From Gnetum montanum (Eukaryota; Streptophyta; Gnetopsida; Gnetales; Gnetaceae): a DNA stretch of 64,000 nucleotides. The notes under the pieces are model-generated. The model saw only the letters and a list, made by a program, of their open reading frames with translations, did no database searches and had not been told where the DNA came from. Within the stretch, counting starts at the first letter, position 1; each line of letters starts with the position of its first letter. This document shows positions 47,948 to 60,543 of the stretch, piece after piece. The DNA lies in NCBI GenBank assembly GCA_015680685.1, contig MNCI01002198.1, positions 144,991 to 208,990 on the forward strand, given 5' to 3'. The position numbers and the translations under genes are program-made.

Positions 47948-50292
47948 TTACGGTTGAGTGGGAAATACCCTTGGCATTGTTGGAGCAGGTGGTAGTGGAA
48001 CTACCGACGTAAGAGATGTGGATGGATTCAGAGGATGGTATGCATGTGGAGTGTCTCCCTTAGGAGAAGGAGTCCTAAAATACTCCCAAACTTGGTAGTG
48101 ACTTCGTGGTGTTGCATGACCTATAGAGTCAGGTGGAGAGATTGGCTGCTGCATGTAATAGCCATATGGGTCTAGTTTTCGGTAAGGGTATTGTTGCCTA
48201 GGAGGTGGCATCCCCATGATTGTGGGTGTTGCCACTGTTGATGTTGCCTAATAGGTTGCGGCAGAGTTCCACTTGGATAATATGTTAACGGTTGGTGGAA
48301 CTGCCTCAGGTTACCTTGGGGATAAGGTAACCTTCGGGGTGCTTGCCGTTTGTTAAGTCTTGGGTTGAGTGCATACACCTCGGACTCTTGCATATGTGAG
48401 ATTATTGGGCAACATCCCTTAGGATGGTCATATTGGCAGATCTCACATCCACCATCATTGTCTGTATCTGAATCCAAAACCTCATCAATGATAGTCATTT
48501 TTCCCTTACCCTTGTTACATGCATGGTCTAAATCTCTCCGCTTTTTCTTATCATGGTCACTACTTCGTTCCTTAGACTCCTCTATGATTTTTAGAATGGT
48601 TTTGAATCTACTGTCTAAGGAGTCCCTCATTTGATCCACCTTAGTCGACACTTCGGATGTTAACTTTTAAAGTGGCAAGGTTTTTCTATTCACCAACTCT
48701 TCGAGTGGTGACTCATCCTCTTCCTCATAGAATCTTACTCCCTTCTTTCGGAGGGAAGGATCACGTTTATACTCTTGCACGCTTTCTCTTTTCTGTAGCT
48801 CCCCTTCTTCCTTAGCTACTTGCTCCAACAATCTATGAACTTCATGGGACCTAAGTTCATATAATCTCCCTTGGGCATATGTTCCAAGGGTTCTCTTGGT
48901 TTCATGTCTTAGCCCATCTATGAGGTGGCGGAGTTGATCTCGTTGTGCGCAACCATGGCCTGGGCAATGATGTAACAATGCATAATATCAGCCCATGGTA
49001 GCATCCAAGGGTTCTTGAGTACCCTGCTTCCATCCTTGGATTTGCTTACACAAGTTGAACACTCTGGAGTACGTTTGGTATTTATCGTTAAACAATTCTA
49101 GCATCGTACTCCACCTCCTAATGGTTTCTGGTTCTAAGGACTGGTACCAGCTCTTTGCTTCTTTTATGAGTATCCTAGGAAACAACTTTAACTTCTACCA
49201 CTCATTCTCAATATTCTGCAAGGCATAGGCATTGTGGAATGCCTGTAAGTGGTTTTGTGGATTAGCATTATATCCTCCCTCAAACTGTGGGATATTATTC
49301 ATGTCTAGTCTCTTGATCCAGCTATCTTTCTGGTGCCTTCTAGGTATTCTAATTACCTCTGTAATGTCTAACATACTTCGGGTGGCAAGTAGGGGTTCAT
49401 CATGATCATCTCTCTCATGACATCTATGATGCCTACGTGGTTCCCTACTTTCCCTTCTTGCATGCCTTGATTCTCTCGAATGCCCTTGTCCTCGCTCTTG
49501 ACTCTCTCATTGAGGTCTCTCATTTTGCTTATCCTTAACCTTATCCTCGTGGTTGTGCTCTTTGTGACTACATCCTAATGTGGAAGGAGAGGGTGAATGA
49601 TGCAATGAAGGAAAATAAGAAGGGGAACCATCACCATGATGATGTTTCTTACCTTCTCTTCGGTGGCTACGACCCTGATCGTGATGACGATTAGATTTCC
49701 TGCCTTTATCATGTGTTTGTGTTCCCTCATCGAACACTTGGTGTTCGTGGGCATCAGAACTAGGGTTGTGTATTGTAGAGTGTAGGTTCTAATACCCCAC
49801 CTCCTCACCATCGTTAGGAGGGGGAACATCATTTTGTGGAAAACCTATTGAAATAGGTTCACCACCCTTGATTTGGCTTATAACGGGTGGAGCATTACGG
49901 GGGTCTTTGCCATTCAACGATGTGTAATAGTTCTCCCACCACTCATCTTGTTGACATTGCGCTTCTGTGAGGTGGTAGTCCCTTGTGTTGTAATTGCATG
50001 CAACATACTCAGCGTATAATTGTGACATGTCAATTTGTGCAAGGGCACAAAGAAGCATGTTGGGGACGGCTCTATTTGGAGGTAACACTATGTTACCTTC
50101 CAAATCTCTCCAACGTAGCTGTTCATCTTGATGGAAGACAAAGGTAAAGTTGGGTACATATTCATCATGATGAATGTACACCACATTGAATTCTTGAGGA
50201 ACTGGCAGATTTTGGTTATGTGCCTGGTGCCACCGACTGTCTCTAGTGTTATCCCTAGGCGATGAAGTGCTCTTGTTTGAAGAAGAAGACAT
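47948..50292 (-). pseudogene. Athila gag
   Basis: ATG at 50292 (MSSSSNKSTSSPRDN). N-terminal blocks are EYVPNFTFVFHQDEQLRWRD and LYAEYVACNYNTRDYHLTEA; a His-rich region follows near 49600. The capsid part is WYQSLEPETIRRWSTMLELF (49150) and DQLRHLIDGLRHETKRTLGT (48930). A zinc-knuckle-like C.IC.YDHPKGCC is near 48430, and a Pro/Gln/Tyr-rich tail lies at 48300-47948. It forms the particle that packages RNA. Multiple stops and frameshifts. Confidence 0.85.
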
Positions 50293-50419
50293 TGTGTCTT
50301 ATTCGGTGTGCTGATTAATTGTTATATAATTTTTTGTTTAATTAACCTTAAGGGTTTGTTTAAGCTTTCCAACGATGTGGATGATTTCCTATGTTCTACT
50401 TAGCACACAAAAAACTTAG

Positions 50420-50438
50420 TCCCTGGCAACAACACCAA
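50420..50438 (-). other. Primer-binding site, tRNA-Asp type, decayed
   Basis: The minus strand reads TTGGTGTTGTTGCCAGGGA beside the LTR; differences from the tRNA-Asp complement are transitions. Confidence 0.65.
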
Positions 50439-51037
50439 TGATGAGTGGCAAGGTACTCCTACACTCAACCATACAAATATGAGCGTTACACGCCCAATCC
50501 GATCAAACTCCGTAGACTAAGTGCCTACACGCTTTATGGAACACTTAAGGTTAATCATTCATTGTCTTCCCAGACTTGTATTTGTCATGGTTGTATGGTT
50601 AAGTAAGTCTGGGGTATGTGATTTTTATATCTTTTATGTTTTATCGCCTATGCTAGGAGGGAAAAGGTGAAGAGACTAATTGACTAACTTTAACTAACTA
50701 AGTCTTAATTAACCTAGCATCAGTATCCATTCTCACTTGTCATTCACACCCTAAACCAATGCAATCTTCTGGGATTACCAAACACTATTCGTTACTGGGA
50801 TTACCAAGCGTAATGCATGTGCTTGAAGCGGTTGTACTGAATGCACTTAACTAGGAGTGTTGAGGGTTGAGAGAGATTAATTAACTAATAAAGNGGCACA
50901 TTGCAATATTACGTACATGATATTGCAGGGGAAGATGCGATATCAGGGGGGATGCGATATCAGGGGGGATGCGATATTGTGGCAGACACGATATCGTGTA
51001 TGCGATATCGCGGCCCATGTGATATCGCGTCCCATAA
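50439..51037 (-). mobile_element. 5' LTR of the inserted Athila element
   Basis: It matches 40823-41567 over its U5/R side. The N at 50894 replaces several hundred bases that the 3' LTR has, including the TATA region. The U3 end (50900-51030) holds at least six GATATCNC palindromes, three of them in a near-perfect GATGCGATATCAGGGG tandem. It ends CCCATAA (from CCCATCA), followed by CTCAC. Confidence 0.85.
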
Positions 51038-51042
51038 CTCAC

Positions 51043-52240
51043 TATCCATAAAAGTACTATATATAAATAACTCCACCTTCAAAATCACCTTCTTACATCT
51101 CAAATTAACCACATTTTCAACAATTTCATAATCCACTACCTTTAGCTCCACCATTACTAATGCAAAGAGAATTGTCAACATAATATTAACAAAAGAATGT
51201 AACTAGGATCATAAACACATAGATGGAAGACACTGCTAGCAAGTATGAACCTAAATCAAGAAAAAATATTTTCTTTAGGATAAGTCTAGAGAATGTTGGT
51301 AGAACTAGCAGTCCATCTAAGATAACAAGAGAAATTGTGGTTGTGGCTCTATCACCACGTTCAACTATTACCAATATTTTAAAAGAATCCATAAAACCTA
51401 GAACTTAAAATCAAAAAATCATAATTGCAATGCTGACTTAAATAGTAAGCAACTATATTAAAGCAAGTATGCTTCCCAAGAAGAGGACATAGAGCATGTC
51501 ATACAAAGCTCTTCTAGATTTAGATTCAGAAGTTAATCTTATATCACAAGATATATATACAAACTAGAATTTTTGCCATTGAAGAAACATAATATCAGAT
51601 TATAGCTTGTAGACTAGTTCATCATAGTTCCACTTACATAGGTGGAAGACATGGTGATCACAAATAGTCGTTAGCCATATCTACTAAACTTTCTAGTCAT
51701 TCATGTTGGGTAGAATAAAGGAGAATTTGTAATCATTATGGGAAGATCATGGCTTAGCATAATCAATGCTAAGTAAGAAATTAGAGACTTGTCCTTAGAA
51801 ATCTTTAAGAAAGATGAATGAGGATCCATTTAGAAACAAATAGTATCATGCATTACATATAACAATATAAGATGAAATTGTGTGTAGAAGGTTCGGATGG
51901 TTAAGTAGAGTAATATCCCAACATGTAACCTATGTATGAAGACATGTATATGTAAAAATTTTTATATATAGGAGGCACAAAACAAGAAGAAATTTAGTGG
52001 TTGATAACTAAAAAAAGAATGGAAGTTTGAAATATGCATGGAATCAACTAAACAACTTACAAGTGCCTATATAGATAAAATGGATGAAATGAAATGACTA
52101 TAAAAATAACTTTGCTAAACAAAATACCAAAAATAAGACATAGATTAGGGATAGTTAGAGATTTTTGATAATATTGAATTGAAGCTTATTGAAGATCAAT
52201 AACCTAGAAGGATAGGGAAGGTGAAGGAGGTGGGAACAAG
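51043..52240 (+). pseudogene. Athila gag end, protease and spacer (outer element, right part)
   Basis: This continues the gene cut at 40822. The protease block is SYKALLDLDSEVNLISQDIY (51500; DLDS where DSGS is expected), followed by FVIIMGRSWLSIINAK (51730) and LSLEIFKKDE, paralleling the inserted element's MGRAWLSTIDA and LSLEISKKN. MESTKQLTSAYIDKMDEMK follows at 52038. No RT was found further right, so the element is truncated near 52.2-52.3 kb. Confidence 0.7.
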
Positions 52241-53500
52241 TTCTACCTTAGAAATAATCAAATATTAAATTTAATAAAGATAAATGGACATACACAATCC
52301 ATGTGATTCCTCAACTTGGGTAGCCCATACTCAAAGGATAGTATCATGTAGACCTTTAGATGTGTTACTTTCAAAATGCAATTTTAAGGATACTACAACC
52401 TTTACAATGCTTCGTTACAATTGAGCAATAGGTTCAATCTTAAGGCTTTAGATCAAGCTCAATATACAAATGTGATCTCTCTTCAAATATCCATGTAACC
52501 CCTTGGGATAAAAAGGAAATAAAAAATAAATCAAGAAAATATTTAAGTTACTTCAAATTCCTTGCATTATGTACATAGAAGAATAATGCTAAAATATACA
52601 TCAAAGAATAGAAATGAGATTTCACTTTGTAGCTTCATTTCTAATGATCTTGATCTTTATTGCTATTCAAATTACCTCAGTCTTCTAACCCTTACCTCTT
52701 TATGAACATTTTTGAAAATTGACTGTAGTAACCCTAGCCAATGGTTTTTTGAATTGCTTAAAGTGGTCAAAGTTGTATATGTTTGAGATGTAGGGAATTT
52801 AGGAAAGATGTCTTCTTAGAAGAGTAGATGTCTTACTATTTAACTACTCACTTTTAAGAAAGAAGTCTACTTTGGGATGTAGAAATCTATTGTGTGGGAG
52901 AAATGTCTTCTTATTGGTCTAGAAATTTACAATTCAACTACCCCCACATTCAAGAAAAATTTCTTTTTTTAGAGTAGACATCTTTCCAAGAGGATATATG
53001 TCTATTTTCCTTTCTCAAATTTTATGTAGACATCTTCTAACTTCTAGGAAGATTTTTCGCTTAACTTGGTATTGATCTAATTTTTTTATATTCATGATTA
53101 ACTTCCATGAAATAGAAAGTCATACACATAAGCATAAATAGTCTTCATTTTATAAGGTTTGACATATTAAAATAGGTACATATTGATAATCTCTCTCTTT
53201 TGATGATGTCCAAAACTTGAAAATGGGTTAGCTAGAAGACACAATATATAGGACTTGTAGGATAAATACTATGTGCATAAAATCATAGCATAAATCTAAG
53301 ATAAGCATATGAATATGTAAATATATACATGAAATATTTAATCTAAGTAGCATAGGGATAAAATTAAAATGAATTTAAAATGGGCTAGGTCAGTAGGCAT
53401 AGGTAAAAAAATCATAGTAGCATCATGTCATATATCCACATCACATCTAGCAAAGATCCAAAAGAAAGGATCTCTTTCTCTTTTTGGACATCATCCAAGA
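52241..53500. other. AT-rich spacer, possibly a decayed copia LTR
   Basis: No gene. GACATCATCAAAAGAGAGAG on the minus strand at 53195-53215 resembles the polypurine tract before a Sirevirus 3' LTR. If so, the LTR would be about 52.6-53.19 kb. 52800-53040 is rich in AGATGTCT/AGACATCT motifs. Confidence 0.35.
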
Positions 53501-53549
53501 ATGTATCAATTACCTATCTTAGTTGCATTATCTAATATGCTAGCATAAT

Positions 53550-55200
53550 CATTAGGCCAATATGTATCCTCATCATTATTGTTGTTGATGTTGCATTGAG
53601 AGACATGCTCATCATCATCATCATCATTAACTCTTGGCTCTTGAATAGGTGCTACAATAGCAAAATGAGATTTGAGTGTTACTTGAAATTGGGTGGGTGC
53701 AAGTGGACTACCTAGAGATTGAAAAATTTTGGAGGGAGAGATTCCATGAGAGTAAGAAGGAGTAATATGATGTTGATATATCTTTAGTGTTGGTGGAATG
53801 GATGAAGCATACTAAACCAAGATCCTAAAAATTCTCTATGTAGCCTACTGATGGAATGAAGAAGATATCTTCTCTAAAAAAATTTTCTTGGGGAATATTA
53901 TAGAAGAATTCCCTCATATGTATGACATAGAAAACGTAGGCACCTCATGAGAATGTCGCACTAGTTGCTTTTCATCTGGAATGACATGCTTTCCTTAAGC
54001 ATGTGTCTCATGTCCCACCAACTCCTGAGAGTTATCCTTATTATGGGAATCATATGTTCTAGAAGGTTAGAATAGAGTAACTAGGTTATCATAGTCCCTG
54101 CATCATCACTCTTAGATCACCGAGGAGACTCCATGGTCTCAATGTTTGATTTGATCTCCTCAGAATGGAAGGAAAGTTGGCCAAGTTAAATAACCTTTCA
54201 AAGGAATCCTAATTCCTAGAAACTCATGAGATGTTCCTCCAAATCTTTCCAGTTGCCTTCGTAGTTGAGTGAAGAACCTTCTTCACTAATGAGCTCACCC
54301 ATGCTTCAATTGATATGAATTAAGAAAGCTTTGATGAAATTTATACAAAGGTAGGACCTAAGAGGTAGAGGGTTATAGAGGATCAACATGTAGAGCACTC
54401 CTCTTTTTAAAATACTTGAACAAGATCCTCTTACTACTAATGATGAAAAAATTAGGTATGGACACAATTGTATAATAAACAAATAGGCTTATCAGAAGGG
54501 ATGCCCATAGGTTTTTCCTTAAGAGGAAATGCCAAGAAATCATGACATAAAATAAAGCCCAAATCAATCTTCTATCCTATTATTATGCAATAAAAAATGA
54601 ATTCTTATAGTGGGAGAAGATCATGAAAATTGCCATCATGAATGATAATATTATATAGCACAGTCAGTAAGAGAGTAGAGGAATCATGAGATATCTTGGT
54701 TCTAGATATCTTACCACTACATAAGGAGCTTTATGTGTTAAAAAAAGCATCTTAAAATTTATTATGTATCATCAAAATAACCTCATTATCGAATATGTCC
54801 TTAAAAGAAGTGAGCCATAATCCAATGACCTTGTCATTTCTAATAACTAGCAAATCATTCATAATAGAGGAAGTAATATCAATTAATACTATACTCTTCA
54901 TGATGGAAAAGGCTCCAAAAACCTTATTAGTGATCATGATGTCATAAAATTATTTCATAATAATCATCTTTGATAATCTTAGACTTAAAGAAATGAAAGT
55001 CATTCTATTAAGGATTTTAAAATATTGGAGCAAATGATCTTGAAAATCCTTGCAAAAGTCAAGAATTTCGTTTTAGATGATGGATGATCCCTTAAAATTT
55101 TCATTAGTGAGCCTATATTATGGCTGATATTGAATTTCTTTTGCTTTAATCTATTTAGACTTACCACTTTAACTATGGTGCTTAGAGGAGTAATGGTCAA
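53550..55200 (-). pseudogene. Decayed extra ORF, plant transposon type
   Basis: The minus strand reads ILRDHPSSKTKFLTFARIF (55090), IRNDKVIGLWLTSFKDIF (54840), LTVLYNIIIHDGNFHDLLPL (54680), LGFILCHDFLAFPLKEKPMG (54560), and an acidic Asn/Asp tail (53640-53570). The pattern is that of the block at 62.9 kb (LSRVVMMNILGSSHFTHVMS) and 4.8 kb (LSRMFWNHSKSGKTMK). Function unknown. TAG/TAA stops. 53.8-54.3 kb is low in coding texture. Confidence 0.4.
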
Positions 55201-55750
55201 AAGTAGCTTTCTTTATGCATGATAAGGTTCTAGATGTTATCTTTAGAGTACATGTATATAATGATCCTCAGCTATAATTATCTATGACCAAAAAAAGATG
55301 TGTCTTGCAAGTAATAGATTGTTAAACTTTAAGTACTTGCATCTTAGGGTTTTTAAATTAAGGTGGAGTAGATGTCTATTAGTTGGACTAGACATCTTTT
55401 TTAAGATTGGAAAAGTGTAGAATAAGTATCTTTCTTGAAATTAGAAAAAACTATATTAGACATATATTTTTTAAAGTGGATGTCTAATTAGGCTCAAATA
55501 GATGTCCAATGGAGATGATAGACATCTTGTTAGGGACTTAGGAAAATGCAAAAAACATATAATAGAAAGGATGCATGACTTATAAGAAAGAATAAATGTC
55601 TTAAGTCTCCTAGAAAAACATGAGATGAGGCTTTTGAGAATTGAAATGGAGTATTTATGGAAGGAAGAATACTTCATTGTTTTAACTTCTTTAATAAGGA
55701 ATATCAAGCTACTTCTAATTGAATCTAATCTAATCTATTTTAACATAACC

Positions 55751-58380
55751 TACTAGAGAGAGTTATGGAACATACCTCACTTACTTGATAGGACAAGGTC
55801 TTATCCTCATGTCTTTGCATAAGACATCAAGTCTCCTCTCATTAAGTGATTTGGTGAAGACATTGAGTAGTTGGGGATCAATTCTAATATATTCTAGATG
55901 AATATTACCAAGTTGGACATGTTCTGTGATGAAGTGATGCCTTATTTCTATGTGCCTTATCCTTGAATGATGAATGAGATTGTTTTTGTATGATGATGAT
56001 GCTATATTTGTTACAATAAATGGTACATGATGTGCTTAAATTATAAGGTCCTTTAGAACCTCTTTAATCAATAAGATTAGGGTACAATAAATTTTGACCA
56101 AGTATGGAATTTTACTTTTTGATGCTCCATGAGACTAGGCACCTTCCAAGGAAGAAGTATCTTCCACTCATATTGCTACAGTCATTGATGCATCTTATCT
56201 AATTTGCATCACAATACTCAACTATCTCAAGTGTTGAGTCCTTTGGATATTGAAGTCTCCTATTAGTAGTACCTTTTAAAGACTAAATAATTCTCTTTAT
56301 AGTATTTAAGTGATATTCCTTTGGATTACTTTGGCAACGTGAGCATATACCAATAATTAATGCCATATGAGGCCTACTAGTTATTAAATAAACCAAATTT
56401 TGAATCCTACCTCAATAAATCTTGGGATTTATTCCCTAACCATTTTCATTCTTGCAAAAATATTTAGTTAGTGGCACCAAATATAATATCATTAATATAA
56501 CTTTGAATAATCAACAAATCTTTTCAAAATCATTTTATAAATAAGGTAACATCTATTGTTTATTTTCTAATGCCATTGTCTAAGAGGTATTAGGATAATC
56601 TCTCATACCAAGCCCAAGGAGCTTGTTTTAGCTCATAGAGAGCCTTCTTGAAATCATAAATGTAATCTAGGTGTATTTAATCAATGAATGCTTTAGGTTG
56701 TTCTACATATACCTTCTATTTATGGTCTTGTTTAAAAATATACTTTTAAAGTTCATTTGATGTAGCTTAATTTATTTGTTGCATGCATAGGCTAGTAAAA
56801 GTCTCAGTGATTCTACCCTAGTAACTAGGGAAGATGTCTCATCAAAATTAATGTACTCTTACTAATTATACCCTTTGATAATAAGATATGCCTTATTTTT
56901 AATGATAACTCCAACTTCATTAGTTTTGTTTTTAAATATCTATTTTGTTTTGATAATGGACCTGTTGGTAGGCTTGGGAACAAGTTTCCACACATTTTCT
57001 CATACAAATTAGCTTAAATCCTCTTGCATAGCCATGAATCTCCTTCATCTTATTCAGATTTCTCTAAGTTTTTTGGTTTAATTTGTGAAACATATGCAGC
57101 ATAGGTAGAAATTTCCCTTACTTTACTTCTTATTACCATTCCTAATTAAGTTTTCAAATGACATTATTGATGGAGTATGCTTTTCTCAATCTAGTCATAT
57201 GAGTGGGTTGTTCATCTTCTTGTCCTCCTTGTTACTATTCATCTTGTTATTCATCTTGCTTATCATTTTGTTGACTTTCTAATTCATCATTAGGTGTAAC
57301 TTGGGATGGTTATGTTTTTCTCCTTGTATCAACCTATTCATCATCCATCTTCACATTAAAATGAATATCATTAATATCATTCATCTTAATGTTTATAAAT
57401 TATTCTACAGTAAGTGTTATTTTATTTAAGGACTTTATAAGAGTTGCTTATTGTAGAGTATCCCAAGAATATACCTTAATCAACCTTATGGTTAAATTTT
57501 CTTAGAGCATCTCTTTTATTAAGAATAAGGCATTTAGCTTCAAATACATGAAAATATCTTATTGATGATTTCATGTTATATTAAAGTTGGTAGGGGGTTT
57601 CGGTTGTAAATTTTCTTACCAAAACTTGATTGGATACATAGTAGACTATGTTGATGGCTTCACCCCAAAAATAATATGGGGTGTTTCTATCATTTAGCAT
57701 GATTCTAGTTATCTTGTTTAGTTGATGATTCTTATATTTAGCTACTCCATTTTGGTATGGTATCATTGGGGCTGAGAATTAGTGGTGTATTCCATGAGTA
57801 TTATAATACTCGAATTTTTTATTTTGAAATTTACCACTATGATTACTTCTAATCATTTTAATGGTATAGGAATTTTTTATTATGTAGCTTATTACATATA
57901 TTGGAAAAATGGTCAAATGCTTCATCTTGATGACCTAGGAAAGAAACCCATGTAAACGGACAAGAACCATTTATAATAGTAAAATAATATCTTTTTTCCC
58001 TAAAACTTAGTATTTGTGAGGATCATACCAAATCCAAATGGAGTAAGTCCAATGGATATGAGGTTGAGATGCAATTTTCTTATGAAACCTTATCCTTATT
58101 TTCTTTCCTTTTTGACATGTGTTACAAACATTCCTTTTGAAATCTTTTAGTTTTGGCAAGCCACACGCCATATCATTTAATAGAAGAGTTCTTAGGATGT
58201 TCATGTTTATATGCCCTAGTATTCTATGTCACAAATCTATCTCATCTGCATTACTCGTTAAACACTTGGTTTCATGATTAGTAGTATCTAATAATGAAGT
58301 GATGTATCCATTTGATTTTCTATAAATATCTACTAAATTTTTACTTAAGAGTCCCTTACTTGACAAGAATCTTTTGAGAA
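55751..58380 (-). pseudogene. Sirevirus-like Ty1-copia pol
   Basis: On the minus strand: GAG-preIN with CNTCQKGKKIRIRFHKK (58120), integrase IPYQNGVAKYKNHQLNKITR (57760) and FWGEAINIVYYVSNQVL, RT start near 56990, ALYELKQAPWAWYERL (56640), YINDIIFGAT (56490, for YVDD) and RNase H to about 55760. Stops throughout. It is cut at 58380, where the Tat integrase tail begins, so its 5' end (gag, protease, LTR) is missing. Confidence 0.8.
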
Positions 58381-58795
58381 CTCCTTACAGCCTTGTTTAT
58401 GGATCTGAAGTGGTGTTACCTCTTGAATTTTAGGTACCGTCACTTTGGATGATCCTTTCAAGCATCCTGAATGAGGCCTAGAACAACGAGTCAAGCATCA
58501 TTAACCTTGACTCCATAGAGGAGGAGCGTGCCCAAACACTTGGCTGTATTGAATGGTACTAGGAAAAGCAACAGAAAAAGCACCATTACAATCTACATCA
58601 ACGACCAATCAAAAAGGAGGGCCTATTTCTCAAGGCTGTTTGTGAACATGTAAACAAGTTCTCAACAAACTGGGAAGGCCCATTCGTAGTCACAAAAGCC
58701 TATGAGAATGGGGCCTTCAAGCTAGTTGATATGGATGGCAATGAATTTTCAAATCCCATGAACCACTTGTACCTCAAGCCATACTACATTTAATA
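58381..58795 (+). pseudogene. Tat integrase C-terminal part (outer element)
   Basis: It matches 24660-25028 of the other Tat copy: EGPFVVTKAYENGAFKLVDM near 58676 and the final LYLKPYYI block. It keeps about 36 bases near 58570 that are missing in the other copy. It continues into its own 3' untranslated region and 3' LTR. Confidence 0.85.
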
Positions 58796-58804
58796 CAAAG
58801 CAAG

Positions 58805-59150
58805 GTAAGTGCCATCATCCACTATGATGTAAAACTGGCAAAGATAGTCTGCTATGATTATAAACTAGCACAAAACATTTGCTACGATGTAAAACTAGCA
58901 TAGAACATCTACTACGATATAAAACTAGCACAAAACGTCTGCTATGACATTAAACTGGCATAACAATTTTTTGGGCCATGACATAAAACTAGCACCCACA
59001 GTACGGTCTGCTACGACCTTAAACTAGCCCATCCACTGTTCGCTACGATGTTAAACTAGCATAACGGTTTGCTAGGATCTTAAACTAACACATTATGGTC
59101 TGCTAGGACCTTAAACTAGCACATATGATGGTCTACCAAGATCTTAAATT
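58805..59150 (+). repeat. 3' untranslated minisatellite (second copy)
   Basis: Units CTACGATGTAAAACTAGCACAA and GCTACGACCTTAAACTAGCC, as at 25050-25455. Confidence 0.8.
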
Positions 59151-60543
59151 GGGTTTGCACTTCAATGCTGACTAGCACAACATCCATGACCCTACAAACA
59201 TGCCAGTGTGCACAATACCAACTTTCTAGACAACACGAGATGGGATGNCAGTGTGCACAATACCAACTTTCTAGACAACACGAGATGGGATGTTGCAGTT
59301 CCAGAATGCAGTTCACATTACTAAGGAAACACCCTCTGGAACACATGCAACATCATTGCCCCTAGCATCTTGTTGATCTTCCGGTCTTTCTGACCTTCCG
59401 GAGCTACCACTACCACAACCACTCATCTCAACGGTAGCTCTTGCCATCAGCACCTGCTACTAGAGGCCCAAAACTATTGTGGTTTGCCCATAAGATTGCC
59501 ATTCTCCAACCCTCGCCATCATCCAAGTCCAAGAGACATTTAGCTATTAGGCCTTTCACCTTACAGCTGGACTACATGATGTTTTCCTTGGGCGAGGAAT
59601 CCTGAGCACTTGCATTTCCACCTCTCCTAGCCTCTTCAGTGCCAACCTCTCTAGTCTACCACCGCTAGAACTATTGCTGGTCTTTCTGCTTTGGACATCA
59701 CATGCCTCAGCAATAATGCTTACTACCCCAGTAGTTTCTAAAGCAAGCAGGACTTTGCCCTCACTTCATTTCATGGTTACATTTTCCTAGTTTTCTCTTT
59801 ATTACGTTTGCAGGATACAGGCTAAGGTGGCATCGTTCAGAGATGCATTTTGCCAAGAGAACAAGATGCTACATAGTTCCAAAGTGATCACTTAGACTAG
59901 CTTGGCTACTTGGGAGTGCACATCCTGACCTCCCTCTTAACCCTCTTAACCTCATTTCTCATACTCACAGTTTTTCACATCTCTTTTACAAGCTTTCCTA
60001 ATGCATATAAAGCCCCTCCCAGATGCCCATTCACAAGTCCATGATGAGCGTAACACAACTCGCTACATGGGAAGCATATGTAGGCAAGTCAAAGCCCCAC
60101 ATGGATGTAACACAACTCATATTGGGGAGGAAACACCTGTCCTGCAACAACAAGGTTTTTTGCAAGTGAACGTGGCTAAATAGCAAAAGAAAAGTGCAAA
60201 AGTGTAAAATGAAAAATGACTGTTGAAAAATGACCATCTCTAAGCACTTCGATGGGAGGTCAAAAGCTAGCAAAAGAAAGATGCCCATGCGTGCCGACTC
60301 CCTCACAAGCACTTCGACGAGGGATCATGCTCTGTTACATATTTTCCTTTCCTGAACCTATTCCCTCAATTCCATCCTTTGCCTGCTTTCCCTACATGAT
60401 TATCTCATTACTCCCAAGCATAGAAAAGTAACATTTGAGCGACCATTGGAGAGTAATGTTAGCGTTTTATTTTTCATGGTGTTTCATATTCTTTGTTGAC
60501 ATCTCTTGGGCAGGTCCTCCAGATGTTAACAAAGAGGGGCCAT
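59151..60543 (+). other. Tat 3' untranslated region and polypurine tract
   Basis: No coding similarity. About 1.1 kb (59150-60240) is absent from the other copy, which jumps from its array to GGAGAGGTCAAAA at 25460. The N at 59248 lies between two exact 44-base copies (59204-59247 and 59249-59292). The tract AACAAAGAGGGGCCAT ends at 60543. Confidence 0.65.
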
